Shown one piece after another: positions 1 to 7,472 of a DNA stretch of 44,803 nucleotides. Both the position numbers and the translations under genes were made by a program. Source of the stretch: a virus. Under the pieces are notes generated by a model. It worked only from the letters and a program-made list of their open reading frames with translations, was not told the DNA's origin and made no database searches. The DNA lies in IMG/VR virus record IMGVR_UViG_3300030119_000441, positions 1 to 44,803 of that record; one strand, given 5' to 3'. Each line of letters opens with the position of its first letter. Position 1 is the first letter of the stretch.

Positions 1-63
1 ATCTATGTGAGTCAGTAGAGTGTTAAATATTTCCTGAACTGATCTAACTTTGTTAGTGCTCAT
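1..63 (-). CDS. 5' fragment of leftward early gene (duplicate of 44027-44428 start)
   Basis: Only the first 21 codons lie in the window here. They are identical to the start of the complete 133-residue gene at 44027-44428, including the AAGGAT ribosome binding site just upstream. It is truncated by the window edge rather than by mutation. If the genome is circular or terminally redundant, this is the same gene and should not be counted twice. Confidence 0.75.
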   Translation of the reverse strand, partial: MSTNKVRSVQEIFNTLLTHID

Positions 64-438
64 AAGTTTCTATCCTTCTCTGAGTTTCTAATTCTAGCTT
101 GCCAGCGCCTCGGTTTGTCGAATTGTCGAGCGCGACGGCTTGCCAGCCAACCAACCATACCACGCGCGCCCCCATGCGGTCAAGGCCCCCATGCCCTATG
201 CGCCTCGGTTAGTTATTACTGTATATTTACTTACTATCCGCATCTGTATAACTTATGGCAGTCTATGTTACTTAGAGTCCTATCATTAACGGTATATATC
301 TATACCCTGTTAAAAATAATAAAACTAAAACAATATAGGGATAGTTATATAGACTATATAAGATCAGGCAGTGTTAGATAGTAAGCTAGTGTTAGATAGT
401 AATAGATACTAGGGTAATTAAGTAGGCAAGGCGCGTGG
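1..438. repeat. Left copy of imperfect terminal direct repeat
   Basis: This segment aligns without gaps to 44366-44803. I count 26 mismatches in 438 positions, and the first 77 bases are identical. It holds the 5' end of the first leftward early gene plus non-coding, AT-rich sequence. True packaged terminal repeats are identical, so the mismatches suggest either overlap of strain variants at the closing point of a circular assembly or two genuinely diverged copies. Confidence 0.9.
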
Positions 439-567
439 GGGTGCAGGGTGCGGCATGGGGTGCCGGTGTGCTGATTGGTTGGTTGGTTGTCGCGCTGGCT
501 GGCTGGCACATTGTCGCGCTTGCCAAATTGGAAAAGCCACCTGCTACTAGCGCCGATTAGCAGACAT
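64..567. other. Non-coding terminal/control region, AT-rich core between GC-rich inverted repeats
   Basis: No credible gene is seen here. A GC-rich arm at about 120-200 contains GCCAGCCAACCAACCA (142-157). A second GC-rich arm at about 425-535 contains its rough inverse, repeated GGTTGG units (475-488) followed by TGGCTGGCA units. Between them lies an AT-rich core (about 210-420) with TATATA-type runs and a twice-repeated AGTGTTAGATAGTAA near 370-405. The short ORF at 115-381 is not convincing. The region lies upstream of the leftward early operon once the ends are joined, so it should carry its promoters. It could also hold an origin or packaging end. That role is inference. Confidence 0.55.
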
Positions 568-594
568 AAAAAAGCCCCACTAATTAGCAGGGCT
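568..594 (-). terminator. Rho-independent terminator of left leftward operon
   Basis: Read on the - strand, AGCCC (594-590) pairs with GGGCT (577-573) around a loop containing CTAATTAG, followed directly by a run of T. It lies 26 bases past the stop of the 620-1270 gene and has no T tract on the + side. Confidence 0.8.
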
Positions 595-619
595 GGAAAG
601 GTTAGCGCAGTGTTACTGA

Positions 620-1270
620 TTAAAGCGCGTCTGCACTTATTTCAGTTTTAGCTGCAATTGCAGCGGTAAAGTAGTCCAATAGCGCGCCGTGGACACTGGC
701 CAGAGTTTCATCAGCCATATAGGCTTGCATTGCTGCTGAGTCCTCTGGCGCCTGCTCCAGTGCTTCCATAACCTGAGTTAAACGCAACACCATAGCTTCC
801 ATAATTTCAGTGCCTTGTTTATTCCAATTAGCCAGCACTGTCTCAGCCATAAGTGCGGCTTTTGCGCTAATAGTTTCTACCAGAGTAGGCGCGTAAGTTT
901 TATACCATTGTCCGAATACCGCCACCTTCTCCTTGGTCAGTGCACGTTCCCGCGTAGTGGTCTCATTGTATGCGATCCACGCCTGTTCAAAGCTACAATG
1001 CAATTCATTCGGCTGGAATTGCCAGTTGTCGCCATTTTCAGTAATTACCGCTTTAATATGTGCTTCAGTAAAAGCACGCGCCAACATCTCATATTGTTCC
1101 TGAGTTAGCTGGCTAGCAGTTGCCGGGATATAGTAGTCAAAACTAATAGATTCGCGCTTTTTACCTACTTTACTAGCCAGTGCTGGGTTAGTCTCGGCTT
1201 GCTTTGCTGTTACCTTTTTAAAATCCATCTTACCAGTGAAGCGAGTGTTACCAGTGTTTACAGTTTCCAT
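620..1270 (-). CDS. Unknown protein, paralogue of the 38572-39177 protein
   Basis: A 216-residue soluble protein with no recognised domain. It is acidic, Ala/Glu-rich and predicted mostly helical in its second half. It resembles the 201-residue protein at 38572-39177: both open with a TG...F(K/R)K stretch, then KR followed by a beta-like segment ending in P, later ER-x-LTK and APED, and both end in (I/V)-(S/T)-ADAL. This suggests an old gene duplication. It is the last gene of a four-gene leftward group and sits just ahead of a terminator. The start has AAGG 9-10 bases upstream. Function is unknown; high expression of its paralogue suggests an abundant early protein. Confidence 0.7.
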   Translation of the reverse strand: METVNTGNTRFTGKMDFKKVTAKQAETNPALASKVGKKRESISFDYYIPATASQLTQEQYEMLARAFTEAHIKAVITENGDNWQFQPNELHCSFEQAWIAYNETTTRERALTKEKVAVFGQWYKTYAPTLVETISAKAALMAETVLANWNKQGTEIMEAMVLRLTQVMEALEQAPEDSAAMQAYMADETLASVHGALLDYFTAAIAAKTEISADAL

Positions 1271-1375
1271 AGCTATTTACCTTTCAGTATCAAGTAGGGC
1301 AATGTTGCCCGCATAGGGTACTAGCCAATAAAGCCAGCCAATACCCTATAGGTGCAGCACAACCTAGAGTGCCTA

Positions 1376-1663
1376 CTATATCAAACATCCATCAGGCAAT
1401 TCAACCCCCATTGCCAGCGCCAGATGGAAAAAAGCTACTCTTTCCTGTCTCCAAGCTGCCAGCCAAAGCGCCAGATCAATATGTTTACCAGCTATCCGGC
1501 AATCATTAGCCTGCGCAGCCAGTTCTACTTGCTTGCCTAGGCTTCTAAGCGCCAGCTGCTGTAATACTGGCCAATCCAGCCCGTGCAGTACCAACATTAA
1601 GCTAGCACTATATCGGCCAGTCACCCGCGCGCCATTTGTAACCTTGAATCTAATCGCCGCCAT
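1376..1663 (-). CDS. Hypothetical protein (95 aa)
   Basis: A small, Ala/Leu-rich, probably helical protein with no motif I recognise. I place the start at the ATG at 1663 (MAAIRFK) because GGAGG lies 7 bases upstream. An upstream GTG at 1672 would overlap that site. It is the third gene of the four-gene leftward group, and the gap of about 105 bases to the next gene shows nothing obvious. There is no signal peptide or clear membrane segment, although the middle is fairly hydrophobic. Confidence 0.6.
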   Translation of the reverse strand: MAAIRFKVTNGARVTGRYSASLMLVLHGLDWPVLQQLALRSLGKQVELAAQANDCRIAGKHIDLALWLAAWRQERVAFFHLALAMGVELPDGCLI

Positions 1664-1677
1664 TGTCCTCACCTCCG

Positions 1678-1911
1678 TCAGTCTCTGGAAATATCCGCGC
1701 CACCTAAAGCGCGAACCTTATCAAAAAATTCAAAGCTGGCATGCTCTCTAATAACTCGCCCGCCCTGAGTTACATGTGCTGAGTAGCCATCACGCGCCCA
1801 TAATACACTATAAGTCAGCCCTGACTCGTAATCCGCTACCAGTGTATTCACCACACAATTGGAGCGATCAGTGATACCCGCAACTGCGACACAATTCAGT
1901 CCATCAAACAT
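1678..1911 (-). CDS. Hypothetical protein (77 aa)
   Basis: A small protein starting MFDGLNCVAV. The ATG at 1911 is chosen because GAGGTG lies about 6 bases upstream; the longer frame to 1971 lacks such a site. The predicted sequence alternates hydrophobic and polar residues like a small beta sheet protein. No family is recognised. It lies between two other small leftward genes, 14 bases upstream of the next start. Confidence 0.6.
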   Translation of the reverse strand: MFDGLNCVAVAGITDRSNCVVNTLVADYESGLTYSVLWARDGYSAHVTQGGRVIREHASFEFFDKVRALGGADISRD

Positions 1912-2024
1912 AATGCACACCTCAATTATTAACTCAGATTCAGCTTGCGCTGCGTGGATTGATAACGACAAGGGGAGAATGATTCAGGCACAAACCCCCT
2001 TGCAATTATCACCAGATCAGAAAC

Positions 2025-2336
2025 TCAGAACTCTGCTACTAGCTCAGTCTCGGTTACTATCCAGTCATGGAGCACTTTCCAGTCGCCAGATTCCAGATCA
2101 AACACAGTAGCATTGCCAAAATCCAATTGCTGCACCAGGTCATAAGTGCAAAGCACATGCTTTTCGATCCAGCCGAAAGTCACACAATAGAGTCTAGTAG
2201 CGCCTGACTTGTATGCGGCCACAATTGCCGGGGTCACAGGGTAGCCTAGCTGGTCTAATGTGCCGTAAAGGCTAGCAGTGCCGAAAGTCTCAGTATTGGT
2301 GCTAGTGCTCAGGGTAATGCTGTTAGCGTCAGTCAT
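2025..2336 (-). CDS. Hypothetical protein (103 aa)
   Basis: The first gene of the left leftward group. The N-terminus (about residues 1-20) is Thr/Ser-rich and likely flexible, and the rest looks like a small alpha/beta domain with several aromatic residues. GAGGT lies 9 bases upstream of the ATG. No function can be assigned. Its position next to the divergent control region suggests early or accessory host-takeover genes, which is inference. Confidence 0.6.
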   Translation of the reverse strand: MTDANSITLSTSTNTETFGTASLYGTLDQLGYPVTPAIVAAYKSGATRLYCVTFGWIEKHVLCTYDLVQQLDFGNATVFDLESGDWKVLHDWIVTETELVAEF

Positions 2337-2779
2337 TTCAGTTACCTCAGTATCAAAGTGCCGGGACTCAGCCCGTTTGCCGAAGTGGCCCGCTCAACAT
2401 AGTCCAGCCCTGCCGAAAGTCAAGCAAACCAGGGTAATCACCTGACAGACGGTAGCAGTCTCAGCCACCAGGGTAGCGATAGGCACTAAAATGTTATGTT
2501 ATAACATGACTAAGGGGGGTGGGGGAACCTTTTTTGGCTGCGCGTAGTTTTATATCCTATAGGAACTCTCCAAATTTTCCTAAATTTTTTCAAATCAGGT
2601 TAGTTAGGCAGTCGGAGTTACCAGCGTAGATCACAATAATAACGGCAGAAATATCCACACAGGAGAGCAGAATCAGTGCTATAATACGCGCACGCGGTCC
2701 TTTTATATAGGGCACGGCAGCAGCAAGAGTCACAGGGCATTAGCAGTCCCGCCCGGCCCATCTAGCACGGAGAAGTACC
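2337..2779. promoter_or_regulatory. Divergent control region between left cluster and late genes
   Basis: This gap of about 440 bases holds no gene. It contains a perfect 12-base palindrome ATGTTATAACAT (2496-2507), a G-rich run (2514-2526), a 10-base palindrome TCCTATAGGA near 2556, A/T-rich runs, and the rightward extended -10 promoter at 2677-2685. Transcription must leave it in both directions: leftward into 2336-620 and rightward into the terminase genes. The palindromes could be operators, which is untested. Confidence 0.6.
2677..2685 (+). promoter_or_regulatory. Extended -10 sigma70-type promoter for late genes
   Basis: TGCTATAAT is a perfect TATAAT (2680-2685) with the TGn extension. 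No good -35 box lies 17 bases upstream, as is common for extended -10 promoters. The start site would be near 2692, leaving a leader of about 85 bases before the small terminase gene. The same GTGCTATAAT string occurs on the - strand upstream of the 38572-39177 gene. Confidence 0.6.
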
Positions 2780-3400
2780 ATGAGTCAAGAAGAAAAAGCA
2801 CTTAAGTTATTGGGGTCTAATGTACCCAATCACATTGTGGCCAGTACTCTTGGCGTGTCAGAGTCCAGAGTTTCCCAGTGGTTAGCAGATGCGGACTTTG
2901 CTGCTAAAGTTGCGGAAGCACGCTATGAGTCTCTGGCTCAGTACAATGGGCTGGATGACAAGTACAATAAGATTGAAGACAAGCTACTGACAAAGCTTGA
3001 GAAAGTTTTGCCGTTGATGATGAAACCCCAAGACGTGCTTAAGGGGATTTCAGTTATTAACGCGGCTAAAAGACGGGGAGCACAGAGCCCAGATCAGTCT
3101 GCGGTTACTGGCCAAATTATTAATCTTACAGTCCCTGTCGCACTTGTTAACGCTTACAAAGCAGACGCTCATAACCAAATAGTGGAGGTGACAGATGGCG
3201 GCCGCAAACAAGCCCTTGTCACAGCAACCTCAGGAAGTATCGACAAGCTCGCAAGAAACATTGTCGGTGAAAATAGTGCCGATGCCGCACCCAGGGCGCT
3301 CGAACAACTCTCAGATGCAGAAGCTACACCAGAGAGACGAAGCGAGAGCCGCGAAGTTAAAAGAGCAAATTCTTGCGGGATTACTGTCGAGGACCTCTAA
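2780..3400 (+). CDS. terS: Terminase small subunit (probable)
   Basis: It would recognise the packaging site and recruit the large terminase. Residues about 1-50 form a helix-turn-helix of the small-terminase type (ending in SRVSQWLADADF), followed by a helical region and a short beta segment (IINLTVPVAL) near residues 113-122. It lies immediately upstream of terL, the usual order. The last 70 or so codons are low in recognisable structure and are overlapped in the +1 frame by a second ORF (3195-3407) with a much better start signal, so the C-terminus may be flexible. The assignment rests on the HTH, size and position, not on a family match. Confidence 0.7.
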   Translation: MSQEEKALKLLGSNVPNHIVASTLGVSESRVSQWLADADFAAKVAEARYESLAQYNGLDDKYNKIEDKLLTKLEKVLPLMMKPQDVLKGISVINAAKRRGAQSPDQSAVTGQIINLTVPVALVNAYKADAHNQIVEVTDGGRKQALVTATSGSIDKLARNIVGENSADAAPRALEQLSDAEATPERRSESREVKRANSCGITVEDL

Positions 3401-3407
3401 GTTATGA
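3195..3407 (+). CDS. Overprinted small protein inside terS, coupled to terL
   Basis: A 70-residue ORF in the +1 frame over the 3' end of terS. GGAGGTGA sits 5-6 bases before its ATG, one of the strongest ribosome binding sites in the window. Its TGA overlaps the terL ATG as ATGA, the coupling seen throughout this genome. The product is polar, Gln/Ser-rich first, then a basic helix (residues about 40-65). It could be a separate packaging accessory protein, or the natural C-terminus of TerS reached by frameshifting. Which frame is translated cannot be settled here. Confidence 0.5.
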   Translation: MAAANKPLSQQPQEVSTSSQETLSVKIVPMPHPGRSNNSQMQKLHQRDEARAAKLKEQILAGLLSRTSKL

Positions 3408-4891
3408 GCGAGTTAATGGAAGCTGGCTTTGACGCAGCGGAGGTTAGGAAACTAGCGGAACAGGATCCTAACTTTCTCGCTGGTCTAGCTATGCCAGAAG
3501 TTTACGAGTTTGCTTGGCCCCCGCTATTTATAGTGCTGTGGGCTTGGCTCATGGAGTGTAGCCACAAAGTCAGAAGTTTTGACAGACTGGCGCTAGGCTT
3601 GCCCCGCGGCTTTGGTAAGACCACAATCATTAAGTTGTGGATTCTCGCTCTAATCCTGTTCACTGAGCGCAAGTTCATCTTGGTACTGGCAGAGACTGCA
3701 ACTAAGGCAGAGAACATTATTGCTGACGTTATAGATATGCTGGACGAGCCCAATATTCGGGCAGTGTTCGGTGACTGGCGAGTTGGTGTAGAGAAAGACA
3801 CTAACGCAGTTAAGAAGTTCGGTTTCCGTGGGCGCAACATTATTATCGCAGGTCTCGGGGCTGAAGGTTCGGTTCGTGGTCTGAACTTGAAGAACGCTCG
3901 TCCGGATGCAATTATTTTCGACGACGTACAGAGTCGCGAGAATGCAGATAGCCAGCTGGTGGCAGAGAAACTCTACCAGTGGATGCTGGGTACAGCTATG
4001 AAATCCAAGTCACCGAAAGGTTGCTTGACTGTTTTCATTGGCAACATGTACCCAACTCCGCACGCTATTCTGAAGAAACTGAAAGCTAACAAGTTCTGGA
4101 CCAAGTTCATTGTCGGCGGTATCCTTGCTGACGGAACCTCACTGTGGGAAGACCTTCAGCCAGTTCGCCAGCTTGCAGAAGAGTACCTGTCGGACTTGGA
4201 ATCTGGGCATCCGGAAATTTTCCATGCTGAAGTACTTAATGACGAAGACGCCAGTATCAACAATTTGGTGGACTTTGCTAACCTGCCTGAGTTCCCTTAC
4301 TCACCTGGGGACATTCCCGCCGGCCAGTTCATTGTTATCGACCCTGCCACAAATAAAGAAAACTCCGATGCTGTAGCAATGGGCTACTTTGAAGTTCACG
4401 AAGGTAAGCCGATTGCGCTAGAAGTTCGGAGCGAGAATCTCTCCCCTAAGCAGACTATCGTCGAAGCCATTAAAATCTGTATGCAACGGCAGTGCAGTGT
4501 AGTGGCAGTTGAGTCAGTTGCTTACCAGTCCACTCTGCTATTTTGGGCAACTGAGGTAATGGCAGAGTACGGCATCAGCGGTATTAACTTTGTCGAAATC
4601 TACCCAGGCCGCCGTAATAAGAATGCCCGAATTATGGACATGTTCAAGAGTTACAGCGAAGGCGAGATAGGATGTGTAGCGGACCAGCAACCTCTTTTGC
4701 ACAACCAAATCCGTGGATTCAACCCACTGAAAACAACTAACATTGACGACGTACTAGACTTGTTCACTTATGCTCCCAGGGTCATTCAAGAGTTCGGTGA
4801 CCTTATCAGAGTACGCACACTTCTTGGCGAACTTGAAGCTACCCAAGAAGAAGCCCATGTTTATGAAGAATGGGAAAACTCCTCGTTCTGA
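3404..4891 (+). CDS. terL: Terminase large subunit (packaging ATPase/nuclease)
   Basis: The motor that pumps DNA into the prohead through the portal and cuts the concatemer. The N-terminal ATPase domain has Walker A LPRGFGKTT (residues 66-74) and Walker B AIIFDDVQ (169-176). The C-terminal RNase H-like nuclease has the expected acidic residues: D313 in VIDPAT, E370 in VAVES and D448/D449 in NIDDVLD. At 495 residues it is a normal length, and the pattern is closest to the T7-like terminase group. The ATG at 3404 overlaps the stop of the overprinted ORF. After it comes a 198-base gap filled by a structured RNA. Confidence 0.95.
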   Translation: MSELMEAGFDAAEVRKLAEQDPNFLAGLAMPEVYEFAWPPLFIVLWAWLMECSHKVRSFDRLALGLPRGFGKTTIIKLWILALILFTERKFILVLAETATKAENIIADVIDMLDEPNIRAVFGDWRVGVEKDTNAVKKFGFRGRNIIIAGLGAEGSVRGLNLKNARPDAIIFDDVQSRENADSQLVAEKLYQWMLGTAMKSKSPKGCLTVFIGNMYPTPHAILKKLKANKFWTKFIVGGILADGTSLWEDLQPVRQLAEEYLSDLESGHPEIFHAEVLNDEDASINNLVDFANLPEFPYSPGDIPAGQFIVIDPATNKENSDAVAMGYFEVHEGKPIALEVRSENLSPKQTIVEAIKICMQRQCSVVAVESVAYQSTLLFWATEVMAEYGISGINFVEIYPGRRNKNARIMDMFKSYSEGEIGCVADQQPLLHNQIRGFNPLKTTNIDDVLDLFTYAPRVIQEFGDLIRVRTLLGELEATQEEAHVYEEWENSSF

Positions 4892-4898
4892 TTAGATA

Positions 4899-5060
4899 GC
4901 GCTCCGTACCTTTTGGCAGCGGCGACAAGCGCGTAAACCAGACTCCGTAGGGCCCACAAGTCAATAGCGCCGAAGGCGGCGAGCGAAGCGAGCGTACTAT
5001 TGATCTTGGGGATGCGGAGGATGGTAAGCTAGCTTGGCGGTCGCGCCAAATGAGGAGCGC
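4899..5060 (+). ncRNA. Structured RNA element A (unknown family), leader of the portal gene
   Basis: The terL-portal gap folds into nested helices. Outer helices: GCGCTCC 4899-4905 with 5054-5060; TTTGGC 4912-4917 with 5045-5050; GCGAC 4922-4926 with 5040-5044; AAGC 4927-4930 with 5032-5035. P2: CCA-GA-CTCCG 4938-4947 with CGGAG-GA-TGG 5015-5024, including a possible tandem G-A pair. P3: 4953-4967 with 4997-5011 (TCAATAG/CTATTGA core). P4: CGCC-GAA-GGCG 4968-4978. Single-stranded motifs are CGAGCGAAGCGAG (4980-4992), GGGATGC (5009-5015) and TGGTAAGCTA (5022-5031). The same motifs, order and helix positions recur on the - strand at 27505-27651 with different base pairs. It ends 29 bases before the portal ATG. 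No Rfam family can be assigned by eye. Confidence 0.8.
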
Positions 5061-5089
5061 GAAAATTACCTTCAATACCGGAGATAACT

Positions 5090-7186
5090 ATGAAGGAAAG
5101 CAAGATTAGTTTTCAGCCAACTCCGAAAACGCAAGAGGCTTTGCTAGCGTTCTCTCGGCAGTGCTTCCAGACACTGAATCAATCTTGGAATATTCGGCAG
5201 CAACTCCTGCAAGCTGATCTGGCTTACTCTCGTTCGGAGGATCTCAGTACTGAGAACGCGAAAGCTAAGGCAGCCAATCGTCGCGGCGATCCTACAAAGT
5301 TCCAGAACATCACAATGCCTGTAGTGCAGCCACAAGTAGAAGCTGCTGTAACCTATCAGCAATCCGTATTCCTGCAGGGCTATCCTATCTTCGGCGCAGT
5401 AAGTTATCCGGAGTTTGCTGATGCTGCAATCCAACTTGACTCCATCATGGGCGAGCATCAAGTTCAGTTTGACTGGATTACCAATCTGCTGAACTGTCTG
5501 CGTAATGGTTTCAAGTACAACATTGGTTGTGTGGAAGTTGATTGGCAGCGCCGCACTTCTTACAACTTTGTCAACGATCCTACCAAGCCTTCAGAGATTA
5601 TCTATTCTGGCAACAAGATCAAGAACCTAGATATGTACAATACATTCTGGGATACTCGTTGCTTGCCGCAAGATGTACCGGAGCACGGTGAGTACGCTGG
5701 CTACACTGAACTGTTTTCCCGTATCCGACTGAAGCAATTTATCCAGGACTTGCCTACTAAGATCAATGTACGCGAAGCTCTGGAATCTGAGGCTTCTGCT
5801 CCTGTAACTGCTGGCAGTGCGGGAGTTGAAAGTTATTACATGCCTCAAATTAACGAGGATGCGTTGCTGGATTTCAACACTCAGCTTGCCACAACTGACT
5901 GGCTTGCGTGGGCTGGGATGTCTGGCGGAAACCGCAAAATTGACTACAAAAATTTGTACCAAGTCACGACTCTTTATGGTAGAATCATGCCATCGGATTT
6001 TGGCATGACCGGCGTACCAGCTCCGAACACTCCGCAAGTTTGGAAGATGGTGATAGTTAACAACCAAGTAGTTGTTCACTTCGAACGCCTTACCAACGTG
6101 CATGGTATGATCCCTATGTTCTTCTGCCAACCTCTGGTAGATGGCCTGGGTTATCAGACCAAAAGTTTTGCAACAAACCTGACTCCGATTCAGTCTATTA
6201 CTACAGCGCTGGCTAACTCTAGTATTTCTATTCGCCGCCGCGCTCTGGCAGATCGCATGTTGTACGATCCCAGCCGAGTTTCAGCAGCAGCTTTGAACAA
6301 CCCGTCGCCAACTGCAAAGATCGCAGTTCGCCCGTCTGCTTATCAGGATGATCTGTCTAAGGCAATCTATCCTATTCCTTATCAAGACGGTTTGTTCCAA
6401 AGCAACACTATGGAGATTCAGCAGTATCTAAGTCTGGCAGATCGAATCTCTGGTATGAACCAAGCCCGCCAAGGGCAGTTTGTTAAAGGTAACAAAACTC
6501 GGACTGAGTACGCAGATATTATGAGTTACGCCAACGGGCGTGATGAAACTATCGCAATCAGTCTGGAATCGAATTTCTTCTCTCCAATCAAAGAAATTCT
6601 GAAGATCAACATTCTGCAGTACCAGATTCCAACTACTGTGTATAACCCGGAGTTGGAAGATTCTGTCAGAGTTGATCCGATCGCACTTCGCAAAGCCGCA
6701 CTTACCATGAAGGTTTCTGATGGTAAACTGCCTAGCGATAAGTTGATCGACGGGGAGTCAATGAGCTTGGCTTTCCAAACAATGGCATCAGTACCGCAGT
6801 TATCCAGTGGTTACAACATGGTGCCAATGTTCAGTTATCTGATGAAGTCTCGTGGAGCTAAACTCCAGCCGTTCGAGAAGAGCCAAGCACAACTGGCTTA
6901 CGAACAAGCGCTGGCAACTTGGCAACAGGCTGCCCAACAGATTGCGGCAATGCTGCAACAGAATCAGGATCCAGAGAATCCAATGCAGCCGGAGGATTTG
7001 CAGAAGTTGCTTGAAGCTAATCCGATGCCTACTCCTGAGCAGTTTGGCTACGAGCCTAACAAACCTAAACTTAGCCAAGGTAATCCACTTGGTGATAACA
7101 ATCCTAGCATTATGGAGCAGATTAGTGGCACAGTTGCTAATGCTGCCCAGAATAGCCAAGGTATAAAAGGAATGGGTCAACAATGA
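5090..7186 (+). CDS. Portal protein (head-tail connector)
   Basis: It forms the dodecameric ring at one capsid vertex that terminase docks on and DNA passes through. At 698 residues it fits the large podovirus portal class. It follows terL and precedes scaffold and capsid genes, the canonical order. The N-terminal 130 or so residues are helical, a long mixed middle region follows, and the C-terminal tail (from about residue 600) is rich in Gln/Pro/Asn, as expected of a flexible barrel or tail. CGGAG lies upstream of the ATG, which sits just after structured RNA element A. The call rests on position, size and general character. Confidence 0.85.
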   Translation: MKESKISFQPTPKTQEALLAFSRQCFQTLNQSWNIRQQLLQADLAYSRSEDLSTENAKAKAANRRGDPTKFQNITMPVVQPQVEAAVTYQQSVFLQGYPIFGAVSYPEFADAAIQLDSIMGEHQVQFDWITNLLNCLRNGFKYNIGCVEVDWQRRTSYNFVNDPTKPSEIIYSGNKIKNLDMYNTFWDTRCLPQDVPEHGEYAGYTELFSRIRLKQFIQDLPTKINVREALESEASAPVTAGSAGVESYYMPQINEDALLDFNTQLATTDWLAWAGMSGGNRKIDYKNLYQVTTLYGRIMPSDFGMTGVPAPNTPQVWKMVIVNNQVVVHFERLTNVHGMIPMFFCQPLVDGLGYQTKSFATNLTPIQSITTALANSSISIRRRALADRMLYDPSRVSAAALNNPSPTAKIAVRPSAYQDDLSKAIYPIPYQDGLFQSNTMEIQQYLSLADRISGMNQARQGQFVKGNKTRTEYADIMSYANGRDETIAISLESNFFSPIKEILKINILQYQIPTTVYNPELEDSVRVDPIALRKAALTMKVSDGKLPSDKLIDGESMSLAFQTMASVPQLSSGYNMVPMFSYLMKSRGAKLQPFEKSQAQLAYEQALATWQQAAQQIAAMLQQNQDPENPMQPEDLQKLLEANPMPTPEQFGYEPNKPKLSQGNPLGDNNPSIMEQISGTVANAAQNSQGIKGMGQQ

Positions 7187-7470
7187 TTATCAACACAAAC
7201 GCTCGGTTTCAGACTTACTTGCTAACTGATGCAGAGCTAAAAGCTGCCGTCACTTTCAATGACTTGCAGCGTGCAAATATCCAGAACCTCGTTGCAGACT
7301 ATGCGAACGAACTTGTAATGGGGGCTGGATTTGACGAGGATGATACTACTGTCCCCGCCATGAAAAAACGTGCCTTTACCCAAGGTGCAATTGCAGCACT
7401 TGAGGGGTTGCTAGCCTCTCTGGAAATCATTCAAAACGAAGACCCTTCCCAAACTGAACAAGGTGATTAA
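7183..7470 (+). CDS. Hypothetical head-region protein (95 aa)
   Basis: A small, acidic, helical protein encoded between portal and scaffold. Its ATG overlaps the portal TGA (ATGA), so it is probably translated by coupling at a similar level. It has no membrane segment or signal. Small genes in this slot in podoviruses often encode head assembly accessories, but no family is recognised. Confidence 0.7.
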   Translation: MIINTNARFQTYLLTDAELKAAVTFNDLQRANIQNLVADYANELVMGAGFDEDDTTVPAMKKRAFTQGAIAALEGLLASLEIIQNEDPSQTEQGD

Positions 7471-7472
7471 CT

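Noticed and set aside
115-381. 88-codon ORF, with a similar ORF at 44480-44746
   Set aside because: It lies in the AT-rich terminal repeat, starts with a non-ATG codon, has no ribosome binding site, and its amino acid changes between copies are not conservative. It is likely chance.
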